A DNA stretch of 44,348 bases from CAZVKN01 sp964627035. Its GTDB lineage: Bacteria > Electryoneota > AABM5-125-24 > Hatepunaeales > Hatepunaeaceae. The notes under the pieces are model-generated. The model saw nothing but the letters and a program-made list of their open reading frames with translations. It had not been told where the DNA came from and did not search any database. This document shows, piece after piece, positions 31,822-43,400 of the stretch; within the stretch, counting starts at the first letter, position 1, and each line of letters starts with the position of its first letter. A program made the translations under genes and the position numbers. Where the stretch lies: NCBI GenBank assembly GCA_964627035.1, contig CAZVKN010000023.1:1-44348 (forward strand). The letters are read 5' to 3'.

Positions 31822-34128
31822 CTACTTTAACAATGTAACAATTTTACTCGCAATTCCGAACTCATGAGTTGCCTGAATCAGGTAATCTCCGGAAGGTAAA
31901 TGATCCGCATTCCATGTCAGTTCATGTGAACCCGATGAGAACTCACGTTCGGAGATCATCCCGACCATTCTGCCTGTCAGGTCAAATGCAACTATTTTAA
32001 CTCTATCACGGTGACTCATGTGAAACTTGATAGTAACGCTACTGTTAAAGGGATTTGGATACAGAGATGATAGGTGAAAGTCAAGCGGAGCTGCTATAGA
32101 ACCTGATTGAGGAGGTGCTGTCAATAATCCTTGCCCTTCAACTGCTGTTAATCGCTGATTTGGCTCGATTTCATAGAATCGTTCAGTTTCTCCTCCAAGC
32201 CATACAACAATTAGAGAATCAATCATCTCGTTATCAGCCAACCCGTAATGTAAAGCGGTCATATTTTGAGCGCCCTGTGCGCTTGCACCACCTTCAACCT
32301 GACGTAAAAGATTCATATCACCGGCATGGACGGATGCCCTGCTTCCAAATGCAAAGTGGTTGTTGTCATCACTTCCCTGCAGCACCAGCTCAAACCAGTT
32401 GGTCTCATCATTGTCGTTAGTGCGGTTTTGATACAGTCCTCCGTCACCGGAAGCTACAAACAGATCGAGATCACCGTCATGATCGTAGTCACACCAGGTC
32501 ACGCTGTTGGAATTGTAAGCTCGACCAAAGAGACCACATTCATAGGTTGAGATATCGAATGTACCGTCACCATCGTTATTGTGATACATGAAAGGTTGGC
32601 GCCCGCCATAAACGGTAGAAACAAACAAGTCTATATACCCATCGTTGTCGTAGTCCCCCCACTGTGGGCAGTAAACTGTTTCTGTGTATTGGATACCGGA
32701 TTGTGCAAAGATGTCCTCAAATTCGTAATCCGGAGCCCCACTGTTTTCGCACAACATAATCTTGTCCTGATAATCAATGCCCCATAGGTGAGCAAAATTA
32801 CCGACCAGCAGGTCAAAGTCACCGTCGTTGTCATAATCACCCCAGGTTGAGCCGATTGTATGCCCATAAGCTCCGCGATTGAGGTATCCTTTTACTCCTC
32901 GCTCCGCCGCTTCATCTTCAAATTCCGGGTAGCCGTCATCACCAAATCCGATGTTTACCAACAGGAAATTGGGTTGAAGTCTGTAGTTTGAGATGTAAAC
33001 ATCCATGTCATTGTCAAAGTCAAAGTCGCACCAGGCAACGGATCGTCCGTAGTATTGATTCCTATATAGGTCACGGGGTGTAATGTCGAGGAACATATCA
33101 AAATCTGTATCATAGAAAAAGAAAAAATCGCGGAAGTACTCCGGATTGCCGTCATTCCAATGTTCTGAGTTCACGATGTACAGCTCAAGAAAACCGTCGT
33201 TGTTGGCATCACCCCAGCCGCATCCGGCGGTTGGATTGTCCCCATGCTCAAAGAAATAGTCGTCATTGGCAAAGCTGAAAGTCCCGTCGCTGTTATTTCG
33301 ATAGAGGCGATCCTGAACATTATCCTGACTGTTTCCCGCAAAGAAGTCGAGCCAGCCGTCGTTGTTGAAGTCTCCCCAAGTTCCTGTACCGGCTGGATTG
33401 TCTTCGAGTATGCCTGCATCTTCAGACACATACTCAAATGTGCCGTCACCCAGATTTTTGTACAACCTTTTGCCACCAACCAAAAGGTCTTCCCAACCGT
33501 CGTTGTCGTAGTCACCCCACGCATGGTTCCCTAATCCACCGAGTCCGATTTCTTCGGAATCCAACAGATGAAATGTAAAATCCTCTTCCTCAATTTCGTC
33601 AAAGTACTCAACAGTAGCTCTCACAAGATAGTTACCACCGTTTCCGCCAAACAACATCCATGTCCACCCAAAATTGGAGCGGGCATAGACGTGTGTTCTC
33701 TCTTCCACTGTCCGCTCACCGTCAATCCAAAGCTGAGGGTTTGGATCCTGTTTAACGTAGCCGATCTGGAAATTGCGAGGTGGGTTCAGGACGAGCCCTT
33801 CATCTGAGATGTCAACGGTAATCCAGTCACCGTCATCTTCGACATCAATCATAATAGGATCAATCAAGTCGCGCTCCATGTCCGCTCCGCGTGCACCGTC
33901 AACCTCCCACACATGCCACTCCATCTCACCGGTGCCGCGGGGATAGAATCTGAACGATTTTAAAGTACAAGGGTGCATCGGTGAGAAGCAAACTGCCTCT
34001 GCGTTTCCCCGATCTCCTCCATTCCAATAAGCACTTGTATTTCCACTGTCATAGGACAGTTCAACCTCTTCTGCATTCGTGACGATGACAAATGACAGAA
34101 GGCAAAGAAATGTAATTAACTGCCTCAT
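31822..34128 (-). CDS. Secreted FG-GAP/ASPIC-UnbV protein with sorting domain
   Basis: A 768-aa exoprotein. Signal peptide (1-19); an N-terminal jelly-roll-like region; then a row of FG-GAP/VCBS repeats with WGDYDNDGW, WGDFNNDGW, WGDANNDGF, WCDFDFDND, WGDYDNDGD and WCDYDHDGD calcium loops, together an integrin-type propeller; an ASPIC/UnbV domain (about 600-680; RQVEGGASAQGAQN...HYGLADNEMIDSLIVVW); and a type-A sorting domain (YPNPFNS, TLLK). GGAGGG lies 9 nt before ATG. Proteins of this layout are common in FCB exoproteomes and probably bind surfaces or glycans. It is divergent from the giant gene at 34430. Confidence 0.92.
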   Translation of the reverse strand: MRQLITFLCLLSFVIVTNAEEVELSYDSGNTSAYWNGGDRGNAEAVCFSPMHPCTLKSFRFYPRGTGEMEWHVWEVDGARGADMERDLIDPIMIDVEDDGDWITVDISDEGLVLNPPRNFQIGYVKQDPNPQLWIDGERTVEERTHVYARSNFGWTWMLFGGNGGNYLVRATVEYFDEIEEEDFTFHLLDSEEIGLGGLGNHAWGDYDNDGWEDLLVGGKRLYKNLGDGTFEYVSEDAGILEDNPAGTGTWGDFNNDGWLDFFAGNSQDNVQDRLYRNNSDGTFSFANDDYFFEHGDNPTAGCGWGDANNDGFLELYIVNSEHWNDGNPEYFRDFFFFYDTDFDMFLDITPRDLYRNQYYGRSVAWCDFDFDNDMDVYISNYRLQPNFLLVNIGFGDDGYPEFEDEAAERGVKGYLNRGAYGHTIGSTWGDYDNDGDFDLLVGNFAHLWGIDYQDKIMLCENSGAPDYEFEDIFAQSGIQYTETVYCPQWGDYDNDGYIDLFVSTVYGGRQPFMYHNNDGDGTFDISTYECGLFGRAYNSNSVTWCDYDHDGDLDLFVASGDGGLYQNRTNDNDETNWFELVLQGSDDNNHFAFGSRASVHAGDMNLLRQVEGGASAQGAQNMTALHYGLADNEMIDSLIVVWLGGETERFYEIEPNQRLTAVEGQGLLTAPPQSGSIAAPLDFHLSSLYPNPFNSSVTIKFHMSHRDRVKIVAFDLTGRMVGMISEREFSSGSHELTWNADHLPSGDYLIQATHEFGIASKIVTLLK

Positions 34129-34429
34129 TCGTATTTTCCCTCCGGTTGAGATGTTGAAAAGTAAGCATTATTATCATATAGAATGTGAAAATAATCATTG
34201 AGTCGCAACATTCAGGGCACAATCGCAAATTAAAAGACGAAAAAAGATCATTTTGTGACCGCCGTCAATGGTATATCAGGACGTTTTGTATTATTCTTAA
34301 GTGTAAATAGCAACGGCGTCAAGATCACACTTATATTTCTGCTAAAATCATCAATAACGATCTTCCGGCTAACTGCACCAAGAACAGAGTGACGCCTCAT
34401 AAAAATAAAATCAATGTTGGGTTATAATT
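34129..34429. other. Divergent intergenic region
   Basis: About 300 AT-rich bases between the FG-GAP gene (minus) and the giant gene (plus). It must hold both promoters, but I see no convincing -35/-10 pair. A TATAAT at 34423-34428 abuts the giant gene's ATG and so cannot be its promoter with that start. No RNA gene or strong hairpin is seen. Confidence 0.45.
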
Positions 34430-37400
34430 ATGAAGAAAGTATCAAAATTTTTACTTTCAGTTGTACTGCTAACGTGCATTATCTCTTTAATCAGCTCTGT
34501 GGCGGTTTCGCAGGATCTGTTGAATGTAGATTCTGAGAGTAACAATGGAGCGGTTGATCCCCGTCGTGATCCTAACATCGAGGATCAATTTGAAAGGGTC
34601 GAGTGGATTAGCTACGATGATGATAGTCTTGTGGGAGATCTCCGCAGATCAACTACCACAATGGAAGATTATTTCTCTCGAGTAAGTTTTACTGTTCCTG
34701 AAGGTGGCGGAACTTTTGAGCTTCGTTCTATCCGCTTTGTTCCATACAATCCGGATGGCAATCGGTCTCCCTGTTTTGTGTGGGTGTTCAGCGAAGATGA
34801 GAACCATAATCTTCGTGAAAGATTAGCCGAAACATTCATCCGACGATTAGACGAGTGGGATGAAGGTGTCGGAAGGGATCCAGGTGATGATGACGATGAT
34901 GATGACGATGACGATGATGACGAAGAGTTAAATGAAAACGTTCATGTCATAAATCTCCACCACAATCGTTACATCGAATTTGAAGAAGGAGCTAATTTCA
35001 GCATTATTTACGGACCTGCTCCTGGTGGCGAACCTGGTGGTGGAATGGGGCAAATCAGAAACGAAGATAGCTGGTGGAACCTGTTTGATGAACGTGCAGA
35101 CCATGAAAGGAGTTTTGTGGCTGAAAGAATTTTCGAAGAACATGAAGAGTGGGTGGGTCGTGATGGTGAAAATCTACCTGCAGGAGATCTATTCATTCGG
35201 GCAGGAGGTGTGTTTACGCGTGAAAACAATGTGCCTGAGTGGGTAGTGTTCCCCAGAGAAGATGTCAGAGTTGAAGAGGGTGAAAGGATTGCTTTCGATT
35301 TACAGGGTCGCGATGCAGATGATGACGATCTAGAAATCCTGATGTTCATCCCGAATTCACCGGATCAAAGGATAGCATTTGTAGACAGTGGTAACGGTTC
35401 AGGAACATTTGAGTGGCGCACAAACAATGAAGATGCGGGTGAATATACTGCATACTTTTATCTTGATGACGGATTCGATAGAGTAGAGAGAAGACTAAGC
35501 ATAAGGATTGATAATGTGAATCAGCTCCCGGTTTGGATCGAGCGACCGCATCCTGATTCTATAATAATCGTTAATGAGGGAAGAACGGTTAGTTTTACAA
35601 TTGAGGGAGAGGATCCTGATGGTGATGATGTTTCTCTTGAGTATGAATCCGATGATATACCACATAATCGCGTTGATTTCGATGAAGATGACGGTGAAGG
35701 AGATTTCAGATGGCGAACAGGACACAACGATGCAGGGGATTACTCCGCCCGATTTATACTTACAGACGAAGATGGTGGCTCGGTAGAAACTGTAGTCAGA
35801 ATAACGGTTAGAGAAGAAAATAGAGCACCGGTATGGGAGCGATATCCTGAGGATAGGCGTGTTGATGCTTATGTTAGTTCAATTGATGAAACTGAGGTGA
35901 ACTTTGATCTGCTTGCGACCGATCCTGATGAACATGATCTGACACTACGTTGGATCGGATTTGTTGGTGAGGTACAAAACCGACCGGAGGTACAGTTTGA
36001 AAGTAACGGGGGAGAGGGTCGCTGTGCAGTAACATTGAACCGATTCCATATCGGTGATTTTATACTGCGTTTTTCTGCTTCAGACAATACAAATGAAACG
36101 CTACTTGATATCACAGTTAAGGGGATTCCGGATCACTACCGCTACACTGAAACCAATCGAAGACACACCATAAGACTTGATGCAATTGACCTGTTCGGTG
36201 ACAATATGCTTGATCTGGATGAACCGGAAGATGCTGAATATGATGAAGTTGGAGTACTGACACCGGAAGGCGTCGTTGCCGGAGCTTTCAGATTAGCAGA
36301 TTATTACCAAGATCGTGAAAATCGAAACAATGACGATGGTGACGATGATGACGATGATCGTTTCTGGCGAGGGGGACAGCAGAATAATACACTGTTTGCA
36401 TACGGAAGGCAGGGTAATCAAGGTGAGGGCTTCAGTAATAACGAACTGTTTAGCTTCGTTTATTGGGATCATGATGAGGGCGATGAATATGAGATAAATG
36501 CACGACTCATCTCCGGTAATGAAAGGTGGAGATGGAACGGTTTCTCGATTATTGAACTGTCTGTCGGTGCCGCAATAGAAGTGAGTGCGGAGAGCCATAA
36601 CTTTGGTTCTGTTCAGGTGGACGATGAAGAAAGATGGGAAGTAACCATCAGATCAACAGGATCAGTGACAGCGGAAGGTATCACGGTTGGGATTGAGGGG
36701 GAATTATTCGGCTTTGGGGAAGACTACGAACCGTTTGATCTGGATCCAGATGCTGAAAGAGTGATAACCGTAACATTTTCTCCTGATGATGTCGGTGACT
36801 TTGTCGGATGGCTAAGCATTATGACTCGCGATGAAGTAAACAGAATTCAGGTCAGACTTGATGGACGAGGAATTAGACAGGGGCATTATGAGTATGCGAT
36901 AACTGAGGAAAGTCATACTATTGATATTGTGAGAGCAAGTCTTGATGGCGAACCGCTCAATGCCGGTGATGAGATTGGCGTGTTCGCCGGTGATGTCTGT
37001 GCCGGTGCATACGTAGTTTCAAATGAGAACCCACCATACCGAATGTTGGCTTGGGGTGATGATCCTGACACTGAGGAAAGAGATGGATTTCGCGAGGATG
37101 AGGAGTTGCGGTTCAGACTGTGGGACAGTGATGGAAACAACGATGAAGGAGTTGCTGCCGATGTGACCTGGTTATTCGGTCCTCGAGAATGGGATGAAGG
37201 TTCTCGGACGGTTGTTGCGCTTGATGGTGGTGAACATCGTCACTTCAGATGGGTTGAAACGGAAGAGATGCATCAGTTGACCGTTCTTTCCATACGTCAA
37301 TATCAGAATCGAAATCAATTTGGTCAGCGAGAAATCAGATTGGAAGAAGGGGATGAGATTGCAGCAATCACGCCACGTAATGTGGTAGCAGGTGCAGTCA

Positions 37401-40400
37401 CTGTAGCTGATCAAGAGCAGTTCACCTTTAACGCCTACGGTGATGATCCTGAGACCGAGAATGCCATCGAAGGATTTTTGGATGAGGATATATTTTATTT
37501 CAGAATATGGAAGAACCGTGAGGGTGAAGAGTATTTGGCGCGGGCTGGAGAATGGGAAGGTGAAGACATTTGGCAGGCTGGGGAACGTTCAGCACTTCAT
37601 CTAATGTTAATCGAGAGGAATTCAGAACCATACTGGAGACCCATTGATGACATTGAAGGAAATGAAGGGGAAGAGATAAATTTTGAAGTAGTTGCCATTG
37701 ATCCCGACAGAGATCCGGTTACAATTGGTTTATTACAACGACACTTGCTGCCGGATGATGTGGAATTTGAAAACCAGGGAGACGGTGTCGGACAATTTAG
37801 TTGGACACCGGGGCATGAAGATGATGGTGAGTATCGCATTCAGTTCGGTGCATTTGATGGACAAAGATACTCCGTATTGGTTGTTACAATATCAATAGAT
37901 GAGGAGAACCGTCCTCCTGTGCTGATGATTATGGATGAAGAAGGTGAAGACATTGAGGACGTAGAGCTTAATGAGGGGCAGCGTTACTCACTTCTGCTGC
38001 AGGCTGAAGATCCGGATGGAGATGAATTTGTTTTTTCGGCTGAAGGAATGCCGTTTGGTGCTCGTCTGCATGAGAATCTGTTTACCTGGACTCCAAATAA
38101 TCAACAATCAGGTGAATACGATATCACATTCCGAGTAACCGATCTCGCCCAACCACCGGCACACGATGAACAAACAGTTGAATTCACGGTGAGTGACGTG
38201 AACCATCCTCCGGAGTTGGATCCAATTGAGCCGATTACAGTTAGAGAAGGGGAACGTGTAAGATTCGATGTAAGAGCACGGGATGCCGAGGGGAATGTCT
38301 TCCGCCGCAGAGAGGGAAATATAGAACTAAGTGCAACGAATCTACCTGAGGAAGCTGAATTTGAGGATCGAGGCAGGGGACGAGGTCGGTTTGAATGGAG
38401 AACAGATATCGAGGATGATGGGGAATACACTCCGCGATTCTTTGCAACAGATGGTCACTCAACAGATTCAATGGATGTGTCCATCACCGTAGGGGATGTC
38501 AACCGTCCGCCGCGGATTGAAGCGATTGACCGTGAGCAAGTTGTCTTGGTTGGCGATACACTTAATCTCGAAATACATGTGAGTGATCCTGATGAAGCTG
38601 ATGCAGGTCGGTTGGAGATGGAAATTTCTGCTGGGGGTCAGCAAGGTTGGGGTAATAGATGGGGACGTATGCCTGATGATTTTGAATTGGTATTTGACGC
38701 AGAAAACAATATCGGCACAATTGAGTGGATTCCGGATAACGATGATCAGGGAATCTTTCCAAACATAAATATTGTAGTCACAGATCCTTCCGATGCCCGG
38801 GATGTTGCAAGATTTACTCTTTTAGTTAGAGTTGATGATCAAGATGCACCGGTTATTTCAGATTGGTCACCTGAAAATAACGATGTGGTCGTCACAGACA
38901 GACCGGAAATACAAGCCACTATTCTTGATGATGACAGCGAAATAAGATTTATTGAATTTCGGTATGATAACCGGAGATACAATAATTTTGAATATAATGA
39001 CAGTAGCGGTGCTTTTTCTTGGATACCTGATGAAGACGATGATGATGATGATGACGATGATGAGGATGAAGGAGACGGTATGCATAGCTTTATGATTCGG
39101 ACCGGAGACATTTATCGGAATATATCGGTGCTGGCTGTCAGGTTTTCGATTAACAGCGACGCTGGTGAAATCCGGATAAATCGGCTACCCGAATACACTA
39201 TTCGTGAGGAAATAACGGTATCAGGAACCGCTGAACCCGAGCTTAGTGTGTCTCTCTCCAACAACGGTGGACGTGCAATATACGTTGACGCTGATGATGA
39301 CGGTCGCTTCAGGTTTGAAGATGTAGAATTAACTGAGGGGCAAAATCAGATGATCGTGTCCGGTGGGGATGAAGACGGCAATGTAGCTACTCGTGACACT
39401 GCAAATGTCTATCTTGATCTGGCACCTCCTGTGGTTGAATTCATATCTCCGACAGTGTTTTCAAATGATAATACACCTGCTTTTGTAATACAAATTGCTG
39501 ATTCCGGTGTGGGTGTTGCTGAAGATGACTTTAACAATGTTAACCGTCGGCGTGGCAGAACTATCGAAGTGACTATTGATGGTGAACTGGTTCGAAGATT
39601 CCAGTATGATGACAATAGATTGACCTTCCAGATTCCAGAGCGGGATGCTTTGGATGAAGGTGGTCACATCGTCACGGTAATGGCAACCGACAGACTCGGA
39701 AATGCACCCGATGAACCGGAACAGTATCGTTTCTTTATAGATAGTCACGCACCGGAAGCATCACATCCATTCATTGATGAGAACAATTTCAGAATCGGGA
39801 ACGCTAATCCCGAGATGATTATTCCCATTACAGATGCAAGACCATCGAGTCAGATACTCGAAGAAGATGTTTCCTTAGAAATTGACGGTAATGAAGTTGA
39901 ATTTGAATGGGATGATCAAGACAATTCTCTCTATTATCGTTTTGAGAATTTGAACAATAACCGTCGTGTACGATTCACTTTGACCGCTGAAGATCAGGCA
40001 GGTAATCGTTTGGTTGCTGAAGGTGGATTCCGAAGGGACAGGAACAGGCGCGACGATAGAGGTCCACATTTCAACAATGCATACCCACCAAATAGATCAA
40101 TTGCCGGACATGGGCGCAGAGGTGACCTCGATTCAACTCTATTTGCGTCATCTGACACTATTTCATTTGTAATCGGCGATGATGACGCCGGAGTGGATTA
40201 CAACAGCATGCGGTTGACGATTATACGTCATCGCGATCCGGATGACGATGATGATAACGACACATTGGTTATTGATCTTGGTGGAGATAATGTTATTGGG
40301 CATGGTGGCAGAGTTGTCGTTCCTGTAAACAACATTTTTGAGGGAGAACTTGGAAGAGACGCAATGGATGGTGTAGAAGAAGGATTGAACGAAGTTAATG

Positions 40401-43400
40401 CATTTGGAGAAGATGGAGAAGGTAATGGAGGTATGATGGATTGGGAATTTTTTAACGACGAAAATGATCCCGATCCTCCTGTATTGGATGCATGGGAGAA
40501 TCCCTACACAAACGTTGCGGAAGTGACTGTGACCGGAACGGCAGGTGACGATACTCCGGTATATCCGGATGACTACAACAATGAACCGACGCTATTGGTT
40601 TACTGCAATGACAGTTTGGTTTCAGTGGATGATGTTGAGTACGGTGCGGAATTTTCAATTAACGGGATACTGCTGGTAGAAGGCGAGAACTCCGTTTGGG
40701 CGACAATTGTTGACGGCGGTGGTAATGAATCGGAGTCTTCGGATACACTGGCTCTTCATCTTGATTTGTCAGATCCGGAGATTGAAGATTTTGAAGCGGT
40801 TGACGGACAATATCTCGCTGATGCGACACCCTCATTCAGTGCGACCTTAATTGATGTTGACGGTGAGATAAATCCGGATTCACTGTTTCTGACTATTGGT
40901 GAAGTAAATGTTCCGACAGCGTTTGACGCAGAAACCGATTCGATGTCTGCTGAGGTGCAGAATGATCTTAATGACGGTGAATACACTGCCGTTCTGATTG
41001 TTCAAGACTTAGCAGGAAACTCGGATACTGCAAACTATGTATTTGAAATTGACACAGCTCCGGTTGAGGTTCCGGAGTTTGACCTGACTCAGTTTACCAG
41101 CATTAACGAAGTTGGCATGACCGGTTCGGGGACTGTTAACACCACAGTCAAAGTGTTGTTGGATGATGAGGAGATTGGTGAAGTTAGTCTATCCGATTCT
41201 GTTAATTTTGAGTTCAGCTCCACTATTCCTGATCTTGAAGATACAACCGAAGTCCAGATCTATGCGGTGAATCGAGCTGGAACAGTAAGTGATACATCAG
41301 ATCCTCAGACTCTGATTGTTGATGCTGATCCTCCTCAATTCAGTGATGAGGATCCGGAGGGTGGTTCAAGCGTTGAGATCGTTGATCTGGATGAAGTGCT
41401 TGCGCTTGGAGTAGATCAACTTGCAGGCGTAAATCCGGACAGCTTTGCAATAGTAGTCAATGATTCATTTCTGGTCATAGAAGCAACGGAAACAGACAGT
41501 GGACATTGGGTGTCTGCAGATGTTAGTGAATTTGAGTTTATTGAAGACAGTACCGTTAGTGTGACAGTTATCGGGCAGGATCTCGCTGAACCGCCAAACG
41601 AGCAGGAACATTCCTGGCAATTCGTCACAACTGTTAATGCCGTTCCGGTAGTAGCTATTCCTGACACAAGCTTTGACGAAGATGCCCAGCTAACGCTCGA
41701 TCTACATGACTATATCAGCGACGAAGATCACGCCTATCAGGAACTTACAACAGAATATGAAGTTTCGGTTGGTGAGGTAAATGTAGATTCAATTTACATT
41801 GATGAAAATGATTTTCTCCAGATTCTACCAGTAGCAGACTGGAACGGTGATCTGGAAATAGTTGTAAGTGCCACAGATCCCTCAGATGACAGTGGTGTAG
41901 ATACGGTTGCAATTGAGGTGCTACCAACCAATGATGCTCCCGGTTTTGCCTCTGTTCCTAATGACACGTCTGCTATTGAAGGGGAGCAGTTTGTTGCTCA
42001 ACTGGAAGCAGATGATATTGACGAAAATGACGAGATGACATTTAGCGACAACAGCGATCTGTTCGATGTTGGTCAAGATGGCAGTATCGCATTCACACCT
42101 ACCGAGGAGATGGTTGGGTCGCATGTCATAGAGTTTTATGTTTACGATGCAGCGACTGCAGGTGATACCGCAGAGTTCAACCTGCAAATCCTTGCAGCAA
42201 ATGACCCTATTGAACTGTTGGCTGCAATATCGGACGTTGAAGTTGACGAGGATGCCGATCCAGCGGTTCTTGTTGATCTGGACGACATTTTCAGTGATCC
42301 GGATGGAGAAACTTTGACTTATCTAATTGAATATGACAGTGCAGGAATTGGCATAGATATTAATTTGGAGACGAATGTAGCGACGCTGTCTCTCGATCCT
42401 GACTTCAACGGTGAAATCAATGTAACGATCACTGCGGATAACGTCTCTGATGATCCCTTAGCTGACGAATTTATTGTCACAGTCAATGCGGTTAATGATG
42501 CACCACGGCAAGAAGGATTATTACCGAATGAAGTTGTGGTTGAAGAAGATGAGGGTCGGGAGATAATCGCTTCACTGGACTCGGTTTTCACTGACGTTGA
42601 AGATGATGAATTGACGTTTAGTGTTGACGGTGGAGTACATCTCGGAGTTGACATTGATGAGAATCTGGTTCTTAGCATTACACCGGATGATGACTGGTCA
42701 GGTATAGAATCATTCACACTCTCGGTGGATGACGGAGTAGGTGGTGTGTTGCCACCGGGAAGGATCAATAATGATCGCAGAAATATTACCATTTCACAGT
42801 CAGTTGTAGATGATCCTGCTCCCGGACGCGATGATGTGACAGACATTGAGATTACCGTAGAAGTTGAGGCAGTCAATGATCCGCCGCAGACTATGGTAGA
42901 TGATCCTTATCCGATAGACATGTTAGAGGATCAGGATCCACTCGTGATAGAACCTGTGTTGTCAGAGATGTTTGAGGATCCAGATGCGGGTGATCAGCTT
43001 GAAATTACTTGGGGTGATCCGGAAGGCGCTATAGAGCTATCTGTTATCGGTGATAGTCTCGTCGCCACAATCATCGAAGAAAATTTTAATGGTGAACTTG
43101 ACTATGTAATCACAGCAACAGACCTTGCCGGTGACAGCACAACACTGACACTGGCATTCACAATTGAGGCTGTCAACGATCCTCCTGAAGTAGTTAGCGC
43201 AATTAATGATGTGGAGATTGATGAGGATGATGGATTCACCGAGATCATTGATCTTGACGACGTGTTCACAGATGTGGATGGGGATACGCTGCTGTATAGT
43301 CTGAGTGATGTCCCGGACGCCTTAAACATGGAACTGGATGATGAGAATGTGCTCTCGTTTGATGCGGATGAAAACTACAATATTCCTGATGGAGAAGTTG

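Noticed and set aside
34423..34428. TATAAT as promoter of the giant gene
   Set aside because: It ends one base before the ATG, so a transcript would start inside the coding sequence, and no -35 box lies 17 nt upstream.
38839..39111. Minus-strand frame rich in serine runs
   Set aside because: It is the complement of the poly-Asp tract in the giant gene: GAT/GAC read backwards gives ATC/GTC and, shifted, TCA/TCG serine codons. Similar minus-strand frames along 34928-43807 are shadows of the same kind.
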